A stretch of DNA of 8,199 nucleotides from an uncultured Ruminococcus sp. (GTDB lineage Bacteria; Bacillota; Clostridia; Oscillospirales; Ruminococcaceae), in the NCBI GenBank assembly GCA_937926145.1, contig CALANW010000068.1:1-8199 (forward strand). Reading direction: 5' to 3'. Numbering within the stretch: the stretch's first letter is position 1; each line of letters opens with the position of its first letter. The position numbers and the translations under genes are program-made. The notes below the pieces were generated by a model. It was not told where the DNA came from. It did not search any database and saw only the letters and a program-made list of their open reading frames with translations. This document shows, piece after piece, positions 1-7,973 of this stretch.

Positions 1-27
1 GATGATATCATAAATTATTTTGCGTAA
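1..27 (+). CDS. C-terminal end of an upstream gene (partial)
   Basis: Reading from base 1, the first frame gives eight sense codons (DDIINYFA) and a TAA at 25-27. The other two forward frames stop after three codons or fewer. The stop lies directly against the ribosome binding site of the next gene, which is how tightly packed genes of one operon usually join. This suggests the big gene is co-transcribed with an upstream neighbour. Eight residues are too few to name a family, and the open stretch could be chance. Confidence 0.35.
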   Translation, partial: DDIINYFA

Positions 28-32
28 AGGAG
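26..32 (+). promoter_or_regulatory. Ribosome binding site of the large gene
   Basis: AAAGGAG sits 9 bases before the ATG at 42, a strong Firmicutes-type Shine-Dalgarno sequence with normal spacing. It supports 42 as the true start. It overlaps the TAA of the presumed upstream gene, so no separate promoter is visible in the 41 bases before the start. Confidence 0.85.
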
Positions 33-41
33 TGACCTGCA

Positions 42-2525
42 ATGACCGAATATGTTAATAAGGAATATTACAGCAGCATAAAGGGAAACTGTGCCTACAT
101 CGACCTTAACGGTGATAATATCCACAAGGTTATGGACAGGCTTCGTGCAGAGGGCATTATGTTTTCAGCCACATACGGAAGCTACAGAAACACCGTTACC
201 GTAAGCAAGGCAGATGCACAGAGAGCTTATGCCATTGCTTCCGAATATAAGAATACGGTTCAAAACAATCAGCGTATCATCGGCAATATCGAGTATTCTA
301 AGATAAGGGACAGGAGCTTTATAAACACCGATCCAGAAACAGCTTTGCAGGTTGCAAATCTTCTGTCGGGCGATGCAAGCATAAGATTTTCGGGAAGAAT
401 ACTCGCCAATTCCGCAACAATTACCGTAAGCGGAAGAAAAAATGCGGAAATGGTCAACCGTATGATAGACAATATCCATAACGCCGATATTATCAATGAG
501 CTTTTCCGTGCAGGCTATGAAAGGCTTGCAGATACAAACGGTTTTGTGAATATCCGCAATAATGAAACAGGTGAGACAGTCGGTTTCAGAAATATGGATA
601 TGGTCCGTGAAATGTATAATGACGGAAACAACGAGTTCTTCCACCCCTCCGCATACCGCATCGACAAAGCCGAGCAAGCGTTTTATATTTCCGAAGCAAA
701 CAGCACCACAGCAGACGAAAGGAATGTATATACCGACACAAACGGAGATGTTCCCGTATTTGAAAGCAGACACGAAGCGGAAGAATATGCTTCCGACAAC
801 AGCATTGACGTTTCGGATTTTGAAGAAATAATCTCCGAGGAAAATGTTCCACCGGAACATCGGGAGTTTTCCAATGAACCTTTGGGCGTTCAGTTATCCG
901 AAAGATTATCAGCCGAGTACAAGTTCTTCGTTTCCAACCTGATGAATCAGAAGCCCGATGTTATCATTTCTTCCGCTTATGAGATAAGCACAAAGGACAA
1001 TATCCGTACCTATGCGGAAAATGAGGAGCTTGATCTTACAGACGAGCAGATAAAAGCACTTTTGTCAAGCGAAAATGTACTGAACGAAATATATCAGGAA
1101 TGGAACAAGAATGAATTTGCAAACAGCTATGACGATGTGCTTACAGTGCTTCGTGACAGAGCGGACAGAATACTTCTTTCACAGGAACGTTCCGAAAAGG
1201 AACATATCAAACAGGGAAATGTTCCGGTGGAACATCAGAAAGAAACATTTTTCATCAATCTTCCCGTTTACGCAAAATCACTTTCCGAAGCAAGAGAGCT
1301 GGACGAGCTTGAGATATACAGAGCAAGCAGAAATGAAAATCACACCTGTGCAAATATGATTGATGCTTTTATCAGCAAGCATTACAATGACAACAGGCTT
1401 GATTCCGAAGGAGCATTGAATGACCTTCTGGAAAGATACCCCGTTGAACGTATTGCACTTGTAACAGTTGTAAATGTTGAGGACAAGGAATGGGACGGAC
1501 GTATATCCAATGCAAACAGGGCTTGGGCAAATGCTTTTCTTGAAGATTATTCCGATGATGTGATGCGTCAGAAAGGTGAGTATTATCTTACCGCACACCC
1601 TGGATTGGTAAATCTCTTTGCCGATACTGTCCGTTCATATATCGAAAAGAACAGGGAGCTTGCACACGAACAGAAAGAACAGAAGCAGGACGAAATATAT
1701 GATGCCCTTGACCTTGAACACAATTCCATTACGTTCTCCGTAGTAACCATTGACGGCGATAACAGATTTGTTGTCCCCGAATATGTTGACAAGTATGATA
1801 TTCACGGACTGGAAGCGTATCAGGATTACATTTCGGAAAATCAGCCCGATGAAGCCAGCGTTTCCGTTGAGTTCTGTATGATCGGTGCTTTGGATAATGA
1901 ATCGGTCACAGCATCATACGATGAAGCAGATTTCATTGAAGAACACCTTGACGATGTTATGAAGTCAGAGTACACAACTTCTCTGGAATACAATGAATAC
2001 AGCGTAGAAACGCCCGAAGAAATGCTTGAAAGCAGGCAGGAGGATTTAGAGCTTGAAAAAGCGAAAGAGTATATCCGCAGTTATCTGGCATCGGAATTTG
2101 CAGGTGATGATGAAGCCGAGTTTGATGACCTTGAACATATTTCCGCAGGCTATACCGAGCTTGGCGAAAATAACGAGTATGGTTTTCAGATGGAAATTGA
2201 CCTTGTTTCTTTCAGAATAAGCTATATGCTCAATGAGGAGCTTGTCAAGGCTGAAAAATACAACAGCCTTGAAGAAATGAACGAGCTTGCACTTTCCGAG
2301 CTGAACTTTGATGAGTTTTATTCTATCGGAACAGATGCAGTCGAGGAATATGAAAACAAAATATTTCATCTTTCCGTTCCCGATATGGGCATTGATGCGG
2401 ATATGAGAGAAATTGACCATATCGAGGTACAGACTCCCGACGATAAGCTGATGTTTTATTACAGCACAAACAGCAATGGCATTGAAGAGCTTGGGAGAGT
2501 GATGATAATTCCGACACTGCGGTAA
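42..2525 (+). CDS. N-terminal fragment of a polyvalent mobile-element protein (DUF3848/DUF3849 domains)
   Basis: This 827-residue frame is the front third of a giant methylase-helicase polyprotein. Residues about 17-71 and 91-146 look like two copies of one small alpha/beta domain; both contain a TVTVS/TITVS strand followed by a helix. Residues about 153-195 form another small module (ELFRAGYERL onwards). Residues about 280-375 fit DUF3848, with the ALLSSENVLNEIYQEW signature. Residues about 404-530 fit DUF3849 (LPVYAKSL, then YRASRNEN, DGRISNANRAWA and AHPGLVNLF). The rest, to about 818, is acidic and resembles other large-polyvalent-protein-associated regions. There is no signal peptide or membrane segment, so it is probably cytoplasmic. 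The roles of these domains are unknown; the family idea is that they enter the recipient with transferred DNA and counter host defences. The last nine residues (RVMIIPTLR) are out-of-frame products of a frameshift near 2495. Two VPxEH palindromes lie at 844-860 and 1219-1235. The start is set by AAAGGAG at 26-32. Confidence 0.9.
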   Translation: MTEYVNKEYYSSIKGNCAYIDLNGDNIHKVMDRLRAEGIMFSATYGSYRNTVTVSKADAQRAYAIASEYKNTVQNNQRIIGNIEYSKIRDRSFINTDPETALQVANLLSGDASIRFSGRILANSATITVSGRKNAEMVNRMIDNIHNADIINELFRAGYERLADTNGFVNIRNNETGETVGFRNMDMVREMYNDGNNEFFHPSAYRIDKAEQAFYISEANSTTADERNVYTDTNGDVPVFESRHEAEEYASDNSIDVSDFEEIISEENVPPEHREFSNEPLGVQLSERLSAEYKFFVSNLMNQKPDVIISSAYEISTKDNIRTYAENEELDLTDEQIKALLSSENVLNEIYQEWNKNEFANSYDDVLTVLRDRADRILLSQERSEKEHIKQGNVPVEHQKETFFINLPVYAKSLSEARELDELEIYRASRNENHTCANMIDAFISKHYNDNRLDSEGALNDLLERYPVERIALVTVVNVEDKEWDGRISNANRAWANAFLEDYSDDVMRQKGEYYLTAHPGLVNLFADTVRSYIEKNRELAHEQKEQKQDEIYDALDLEHNSITFSVVTIDGDNRFVVPEYVDKYDIHGLEAYQDYISENQPDEASVSVEFCMIGALDNESVTASYDEADFIEEHLDDVMKSEYTTSLEYNEYSVETPEEMLESRQEDLELEKAKEYIRSYLASEFAGDDEAEFDDLEHISAGYTELGENNEYGFQMEIDLVSFRISYMLNEELVKAEKYNSLEEMNELALSELNFDEFYSIGTDAVEEYENKIFHLSVPDMGIDADMREIDHIEVQTPDDKLMFYYSTNSNGIEELGRVMIIPTLR
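844..860 (+). repeat. In-frame palindrome ATGTTCC-ACC-GGAACAT, copy 1
   Basis: Seven-base arms, perfectly complementary, around a 3-base centre ACC. It is read as NVPPEH in the acidic linker before the DUF3848 region. Its reverse complement is exactly the sequence of copies 2 and 4, so this copy lies in the opposite DNA orientation. Confidence 0.85.
1219..1235 (+). repeat. In-frame palindrome ATGTTCC-GGT-GGAACAT, copy 2
   Basis: The same perfect seven-base arms with centre GGT, read as NVPVEH in the linker between the DUF3848 and DUF3849 regions. It is identical to copy 4 and is the reverse complement of copy 1. Confidence 0.85.
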
Positions 2526-2803
2526 GCATTGATGAAGTCAGAAGTGACCTTATAAATGCACAGTCGGCAGGCTTTTCTATTGCAGTCCGTGAAAAAGGAT
2601 ATGAAAAGGAAATACCCGAAAATCTCTTATGGAAAGAAATACCCGAATCCATTGATGAGGAAACGGGAAAGCCTACAAGCTGGGCAGCGGAAATAAACTC
2701 CGATACATACGGCAGATTTCTTTGGATAAGTCAGAATGATAGCAACAGCTATGACGTTGAGTATGACACAGGTGAAAAAATTATTCCCGTATCGTCTGAA
2801 AGT
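2490..2803 (+). other. Frameshift point (2493-2495) and coding stretch that belongs to the downstream frame
   Basis: After CTT GGG (2490-2495) the first frame yields nine unrelated residues and stops at 2523-2525. The -1 frame is open from 2486, has no start codon before the GTG at 2804, and continues the protein smoothly: ELG then ESDDNSDTAVSIDEV and on into the downstream frame. Inserting one G in the run (GGG to GGGG) rejoins everything with no lost residue, so a one-base deletion is the simplest explanation. Positions 2526-2803 are therefore coding sequence, not an intergenic spacer; the codon style and acidic composition match both sides. No ribosome binding site precedes 2804. A canonical X-XXY-YYZ slippery heptamer is absent, which argues against programmed frameshifting. 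A sequencing or assembly indel cannot be excluded. Confidence 0.85.
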
Positions 2804-5800
2804 GTGGGATTTTCTTCACTTTCCGCCGCAAAGGAATGGGCAGAAGAATTCTATTTGCTTGATAAGGAAGCTTTGCACGATGCGGCGGATATTCTCGCTG
2901 AAAAACTCACAGCACATCACCCCGGCAAATTTATGATAGAGGAATACTATAACAGCAAAGCTCCCTCTGCCGGAGAGCTTTCCGCATATATTCAGAGCCT
3001 TGTTTTAAGCGGCAGACAGGGCTTTGGACTGGACGGCTATTCAGCAGACACAAACGGCATCATTATGTCCGATCTGTCGGAATATTCGTGGGAACAGGTC
3101 GGCAGGGCTGTTATGACCGCTTTGGAAAAAGAAACATACATCACTCCCAAAGAAAGGGCAGAGATAGCCAATGCACCCAAGTATTCCATATATCAGGTGA
3201 AAAGGGGCGAAGAATACGCAAGGCTTTCCTTTAACAGCTGGAATGAGCTGAAAAAGTTCAATATTCCCTTTGACAAAAACAATTATGAGGAAGTTTACGG
3301 CGGATATGTTTCAGACGTAAGCAGAAGTCAAGGCAGGGGAGTTATCCTTGACAATATCTATACCAAATTCAACATTGACCAACCCGAGAATTTCAGAGGA
3401 CACAGCCTTTCTGTCGGCGACGTAATTGTGCTTGAAGATAATAACGTCAGCTCCGCATTTTATGTGGATTCATTTGGTATGGCTGATGTTACCGACCTTT
3501 TCTTTGAAGTGGAAAAGCAAAAAATTGACCTTTCCAAGCTGTCGGAAATCACCCTTACCGAAGAATATGACCGCAGAAAAGACCAGCCCGACAATTTCCT
3601 GCATATAAAGAACACTGTTTCATTCAGCAATCTGAATTCTTCGTATCTTATAAGCCGATACAAGGAATTTACTTATGAATATGACGATATGCCCGATTAT
3701 GACGAGGGAGATACAACTATCACCCGACAGGGTATGCTTGCGGAAGTGCAGGAATTCTTTGAGAATATGAGAAACGATCACGACAAGAGTATTTCCATAA
3801 CGGATTTAAGCGGCAAAACAACAGTCCTTGAGGGCAGGCTGTTTGAGTTTGATGCAACCGAGGACAGGCTTGCATTTATGATTCCCAATGCAGGCTATGC
3901 GGAAATGTTCGAGCGTGACGATGACAGCTATGACTACACTTTCTATGACGGTGACTATAACGTTACTGACAGCGGTGTGTATGACGATGTGAGCATTTCT
4001 CTCCGTCAGGCATTTACTGTCGTTATGGAAGATGCAGGCTATGACATTGAAAAGTGCGAGCCTATGGATTTTGAAAAGGTACACAGCAGAGCCGAGGAAA
4101 AGGAAGAGCAGTCCGTTCCCGTGGCTGATACGGGAAGAAAGAAGTCCGGCAATGAAGTTGAGGTTGGAGATGTATTTCTATACAATGACCGTGAATATAC
4201 CGTTACTCCCGACAATGGCATTTATCCCGATGATGTAACGGTATCTTATGAGGAACAGACAGGCGGAATTGCCTTTCTTGCTACACAGAATATCGACAGA
4301 TATAAGCTTGCCGAAAATGGTGTTTTTCTCGGCAATCCTACAAAGGAACAGGAAAAAGAAAATTCTCCCACAGAAGATAAGTCCGAAAAGGAAACAAATG
4401 ATTATACTCCCAAAATCGGTGACTTGATAGACATAAATGATGAACTGCTCACGATTTCCGATATAAGCGGCGGTATCATTACATTTATAGAAACCGAAAA
4501 TCTTCTGGGCAACATTTCCCGTATGAGCATTGATGATTTCTTTGCGAAAGATTTTACCGTTGTGGAAGAAAATGAAAGCAAGTTTGTTGAAGCAGTACCC
4601 GATGTTCCACTGGAACATTTTGAAACGGAAACTGAAAATGTATCGGGAAATGCAGATGTTCCGGTGGAACATCTTGACCGAGAGGAAACAAAGGAAACTG
4701 CCGATGCTTCGGTGGAACATAATGCTTCCAACTCACAGAATTTTGTCATAACAGACGAAAATTTCGGTGTGAAAACACCAAAGGCGAGATTTGCCGCCAA
4801 CATTGAAGCTATCCGTACTCTGAACAATATCGAAGTCGAGAACAGAACTGCCACACCGGTCGAACAGGCTGTGCTTTCAGGCTACACAGGCTGGGGAGCA
4901 ATACCGCAGGCATTTGATTCCGACAATAAGGACTGGAGCAATGAGTATGCACAGCTGAAAGAGCTTCTGACCGATGATGAGTATATGGCGGCAAGGCGTT
5001 CTACTATGAACGCACATTTCACCTCTCCCGTTATCATTTCCGCTATCTATGAAGGTTTGAAAAATATAGGCTTTGAGAGCGGAAAGATATTGGAGCCTGC
5101 AATGGGTATTGGCAACTTCTTCGGAGCTATGCCCGAAAATATGAGGGCAAGTGAACTTCATGGCGTAGAGCTTGACAGTCTTACGGGACGCATCGCCAAG
5201 CAGTTATATCCCGATGCGGATATTCAGATAAAGGGCTTTGAGAAAACCAAGTTTGAAAATGACAGCTTTGATGCTGTTGTGGGCAATGTTCCTTTCGGTG
5301 ATTACAAAGTTGATGATAAGGACTACAACAAGCACAAGTTCTATATCCACGATTATTTTGTTGCAAAATCCATTGACAAGGTTCGCCCCGGCGGTGTGCT
5401 TGCCGTTGTCACCTCAAAGGGTACTATGGATAAGGAAAATCCCGAAATGCGTACATACATCGCACAGAGAGCAGAACTTTTAGGTGCGATACGCTTGCCC
5501 AATGATGCTTTCAAGAAAAATGCAGGCACAGAGGTCACATCGGATATTCTTTTCTTTCAAAAGCGTGAAAGACCTATTGAGATAAATCCCGAAGAAGTGG
5601 AATGGCTGTCAAATGGTACAACAGAGGACGGTTTTTCTGTCAATAATTATTTTGTTCAGCACCCTGAAATGGTTCTCGGTACTATTTCCGAAGCAAATCA
5701 GATGTACGGTCCTACCGAGAATACACAGGTGCTTCCGATAGAGGGGGCAGACCTCAAAAGTCAGCTTTCCGAAGCGGTGAAAAATATTTACGGAAGCTAT

Positions 5801-7939
5801 ACTCCGAGGGCAAGAACGGCTGAAAAGAAAAAGGACACCGAAGAGGTTATCCCTGCTCCTGCAAATTCAAGGACATACAGCTATTATGCTGTTGACAGCA
5901 GTATCTATTACCGCACCGACGACGAATATATGAAAAAGGTAAACCTTTCGGGCGAATCTCTGAAAAGAGCTTTGGCTATGGTCGAGATTCGTGATACTGT
6001 CCGTGAACTTCTTGATATGCAGCTAAATAATGCGGACAATTCACTTGACAGCAATATTGCCGTTATGCGTTCAAAGCTAAATCAGTTATATGATAGCTTT
6101 ACATCAAAATACGGCCATTTCGATGATAAGAAAAATGCCCGTTTGTTCAAGGGTGATGACGGATACAGCTTCCTTACAGCACTTGAAACAAGGGACAAGG
6201 ACAGCGGAGAATACAAAAAGGCTGATATTTTTTATCACGATACAGTCAAGCTAAACAGCGTAGTCGAATACGTTGAAACTGCACAGGAAGCACTCATTTT
6301 ATCCGTTGCCGAAAGAGCAAAGGTAGATTTTGATTATATGACAGAGCTTTGCGGAATGGATAAAGATACCCTTATAAATGAGCTTGAGGGTCAGATATTT
6401 CGACTTCCGCAGGAAGAAGAAAAGTATGTGACTGCCGATGAATACCTCACGGGAAATATCCGGCAGAAGCTCCGTGAGCTGAACAATGCTCCGATCGGTA
6501 TGGACGTGAGCAGACACAGGGAAGCCCTTGAAGCGGCTATGCCCAAAAAGGTTGAAGCAAAGGATATTTCCGTGAAGCTCGGCTCACATTGGGTATCTCC
6601 CGAATTTGTAACACAGTTCATAAACGAGAAGTTCAGACCGGGCTGGAAGAGCAATATAGAAGCACAGTACAGCAAGGCTTCCGGCAAGTGGAAGATAGAG
6701 GGTGCAGGCAAAAACGATAAAACAAGCTATGCCGCAATGCACGATTACGGCACAAAGCGTAAAGATGCATATTCGATTCTTGAGGGCATTCTCAATCACG
6801 AAGATCTGACTGTCAAAGACCCGAAGCTGGACGAACACGGTGAGCCTATGCGTGATTCGAGGGACAACATCATCAAGGTAACAAACCACGAAGAAACAAA
6901 GGCCGTGCAGTCAATGGTCAGAAAAATTGAAAGTGCTTGGCAGGACTGGATATTCAAAGATCCCGACCGCAGAACCGTTCTTGTGGACAAATACAATGAG
7001 GTGTTCAACAGCATTCGTCACAGAGAATATGACGGCTCACATCTTAATTTTGTCGGTATGAACAGCGATATAACCCTTAAAGAACATCAGAAAAATGCTG
7101 TCGCAAGAGCGTTATACGGCGGAAATACGATGCTTGCTCACTGCGTTGGAGCGGGCAAAACTTATGAAATGATAACCATAGCAATGGAGGGCAAACGTCT
7201 TGGACTGCACACAAAATCCCTGTTTGCCGTACCCAATTCCCTTACGGAGCAGATGGGCAGAGATTTCAAAAAGCTGTATCCTGCCGCAAATATCCTTGTT
7301 GCAGCAAAAAAGGATTTTGAGCCTAAAAACCGCAGAGAGCTTTTTGCAAAAATTGCAACAGGCGAGTGGGACGCAGTAATTGTCGGACACTCACAGTTTG
7401 ACCGTATGGGACTTTCAAAGGAACGTATGGAAAAATATATGCAGGCAGAGATTGACAGCCTTCGCAGTGAGCTTGAAGAAGCGAGAAGCACAGATGGAAG
7501 CAAGAGCTTTTCCGTTAAGGAAATTGAAAGGACGATAGCACGCTACGAAAAGAGAATAAAGGACGATCAGGACAAGGTTGCAAAGGACGATTACATCGAC
7601 TTTGAAGAAATGGGCTTTGACAAGCTGTTCGTGGACGAATGTCACCTTTACAAAAATCTCGGAACTGCTACCAAGATGTCCAACGTTGCAGGCATAGGTA
7701 CAACAGGTTCGGGCAAGGCGGCCGAACTGCTTATGAAAACAAAGTATTTCGATGAACTCACAGGCGGAAAGGGTATGGTTTTTGCCAGCGGAACGCCTGT
7801 CAGCAATTCAATGACCGAGCTTTACACAATGATGCGGTACTTACAGACTGATTTGCTGAAAGAGTGTGACATCAATCACTTTGATGAATGGGCGGCAGAC
7901 TTTGGTGAGGTCAAGACCGATTATGATTACTATTTATAG
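2804..7939 (+). CDS. YodL / N6-adenine methylase / DECH-box helicase polyvalent protein, frame-shifted and C-terminally truncated
   Basis: The GTG at 2804 is only the first possible start codon; the true frame runs on from about 2495, and no Shine-Dalgarno precedes 2804. Domains, numbered from 2804: YodL about 126-236 (KYSIYQVKRG, FRGHSLSVGDVIVL); an acidic associated region about 308-420; two related small beta domains about 452-505 and 537-590 (VGDVFLYNDREYTV and IGDLIDINDELLTI); a VPxEH linker about 600-640; N6-methyltransferase about 647-930 with SAM motif I ILEPAMGIGNFFG (762-774) and motif IV NVPF (828-831); helicase lobe 1 about 1425-1690 with Walker A AHCVGAGKT (1445-1453), DECH (1611-1614) and SGTP (1662-1665). 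Residues about 1544-1597 look like a charged coiled coil within the lobe. The enzyme would bind SAM, DNA and ATP in the cytoplasm; a role in modifying or processing transferred DNA is inferred. Relatives continue past FGE with a second RecA lobe holding motifs IV-VI. Here the frame ends in KTDYDYYL and a stop, so helicase activity is unlikely. Confidence 0.9.
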   Translation: MGFSSLSAAKEWAEEFYLLDKEALHDAADILAEKLTAHHPGKFMIEEYYNSKAPSAGELSAYIQSLVLSGRQGFGLDGYSADTNGIIMSDLSEYSWEQVGRAVMTALEKETYITPKERAEIANAPKYSIYQVKRGEEYARLSFNSWNELKKFNIPFDKNNYEEVYGGYVSDVSRSQGRGVILDNIYTKFNIDQPENFRGHSLSVGDVIVLEDNNVSSAFYVDSFGMADVTDLFFEVEKQKIDLSKLSEITLTEEYDRRKDQPDNFLHIKNTVSFSNLNSSYLISRYKEFTYEYDDMPDYDEGDTTITRQGMLAEVQEFFENMRNDHDKSISITDLSGKTTVLEGRLFEFDATEDRLAFMIPNAGYAEMFERDDDSYDYTFYDGDYNVTDSGVYDDVSISLRQAFTVVMEDAGYDIEKCEPMDFEKVHSRAEEKEEQSVPVADTGRKKSGNEVEVGDVFLYNDREYTVTPDNGIYPDDVTVSYEEQTGGIAFLATQNIDRYKLAENGVFLGNPTKEQEKENSPTEDKSEKETNDYTPKIGDLIDINDELLTISDISGGIITFIETENLLGNISRMSIDDFFAKDFTVVEENESKFVEAVPDVPLEHFETETENVSGNADVPVEHLDREETKETADASVEHNASNSQNFVITDENFGVKTPKARFAANIEAIRTLNNIEVENRTATPVEQAVLSGYTGWGAIPQAFDSDNKDWSNEYAQLKELLTDDEYMAARRSTMNAHFTSPVIISAIYEGLKNIGFESGKILEPAMGIGNFFGAMPENMRASELHGVELDSLTGRIAKQLYPDADIQIKGFEKTKFENDSFDAVVGNVPFGDYKVDDKDYNKHKFYIHDYFVAKSIDKVRPGGVLAVVTSKGTMDKENPEMRTYIAQRAELLGAIRLPNDAFKKNAGTEVTSDILFFQKRERPIEINPEEVEWLSNGTTEDGFSVNNYFVQHPEMVLGTISEANQMYGPTENTQVLPIEGADLKSQLSEAVKNIYGSYTPRARTAEKKKDTEEVIPAPANSRTYSYYAVDSSIYYRTDDEYMKKVNLSGESLKRALAMVEIRDTVRELLDMQLNNADNSLDSNIAVMRSKLNQLYDSFTSKYGHFDDKKNARLFKGDDGYSFLTALETRDKDSGEYKKADIFYHDTVKLNSVVEYVETAQEALILSVAERAKVDFDYMTELCGMDKDTLINELEGQIFRLPQEEEKYVTADEYLTGNIRQKLRELNNAPIGMDVSRHREALEAAMPKKVEAKDISVKLGSHWVSPEFVTQFINEKFRPGWKSNIEAQYSKASGKWKIEGAGKNDKTSYAAMHDYGTKRKDAYSILEGILNHEDLTVKDPKLDEHGEPMRDSRDNIIKVTNHEETKAVQSMVRKIESAWQDWIFKDPDRRTVLVDKYNEVFNSIRHREYDGSHLNFVGMNSDITLKEHQKNAVARALYGGNTMLAHCVGAGKTYEMITIAMEGKRLGLHTKSLFAVPNSLTEQMGRDFKKLYPAANILVAAKKDFEPKNRRELFAKIATGEWDAVIVGHSQFDRMGLSKERMEKYMQAEIDSLRSELEEARSTDGSKSFSVKEIERTIARYEKRIKDDQDKVAKDDYIDFEEMGFDKLFVDECHLYKNLGTATKMSNVAGIGTTGSGKAAELLMKTKYFDELTGGKGMVFASGTPVSNSMTELYTMMRYLQTDLLKECDINHFDEWAADFGEVKTDYDYYL
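4602..4618 (+). repeat. In-frame palindrome ATGTTCC-ACT-GGAACAT, copy 3
   Basis: Perfect seven-base arms. The centre ACT makes all positions but the middle base self-complementary. It is read as DVPLEH and is the first of three copies within 120 bases in the linker between the second small beta domain and the methyltransferase. Confidence 0.85.
4656..4672 (+). repeat. In-frame palindrome ATGTTCC-GGT-GGAACAT, copy 4
   Basis: Identical over all 17 bases to copy 2, which lies 3.4 kb away. It is read as DVPVEH and begins 54 bases (18 codons) after copy 3. Confidence 0.85.
4704..4720 (+). repeat. Degraded palindrome ATGCTTC-GGT-GGAACAT, copy 5
   Basis: The right arm and centre match copies 2 and 4 exactly. 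The left arm has two transitions (TGTTCC to TGCTTC) that break the symmetry. It is read as DASVEH and begins 48 bases (16 codons) after copy 4. It looks like an older copy losing its left arm. Confidence 0.65.
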
Positions 7940-7973
7940 TGCTCCACAAAAATAAAGCAGATTATGGCTAACA

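Noticed and set aside
165..860. Long open frame on the minus strand opposite the 5' part of the gene
   Set aside because: It is the antisense shadow of a well-supported coding frame, rich in Cys, Phe and Ile, with no ribosome binding site or recognisable domain. The same holds for the minus-strand frames at 4178-4720 and 4402-4854.
844..860. Canonical chromosomal parS site
   Set aside because: The 3-base centre breaks the 16-bp parS spacing, and multiple copies inside one gene far from a known origin do not fit a standard chromosomal parS.
1184..1205. GGAACGTTCC palindrome followed by GAAAAGGAACAT, possible extra copy of the repeat
   Set aside because: The arms fit only five bases with a five-base spacer, and the product (SEKEHIK) does not match VPxEH except for EH. 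It lies 14 bases before copy 2 and may be chance or a heavily eroded relic.
2486..2503. Programmed -1 ribosomal frameshifting
   Set aside because: The switch point GAG CTT GGG AGA is not an X-XXY-YYZ heptamer and I see no strong downstream stem. A deletion in the G run is simpler.
2804..2806. GTG at 2804 as a genuine translation start of a second gene
   Set aside because: The frame is open for 318 bases upstream with matching composition, joins the first frame at a single-base shift, and there is no Shine-Dalgarno before the GTG. It is only the first start-type codon available.
4602..4720. CRISPR array
   Set aside because: The three repeats are only 17 bp, lie in an open coding frame, have unequal spacing and are accompanied by distant single copies.
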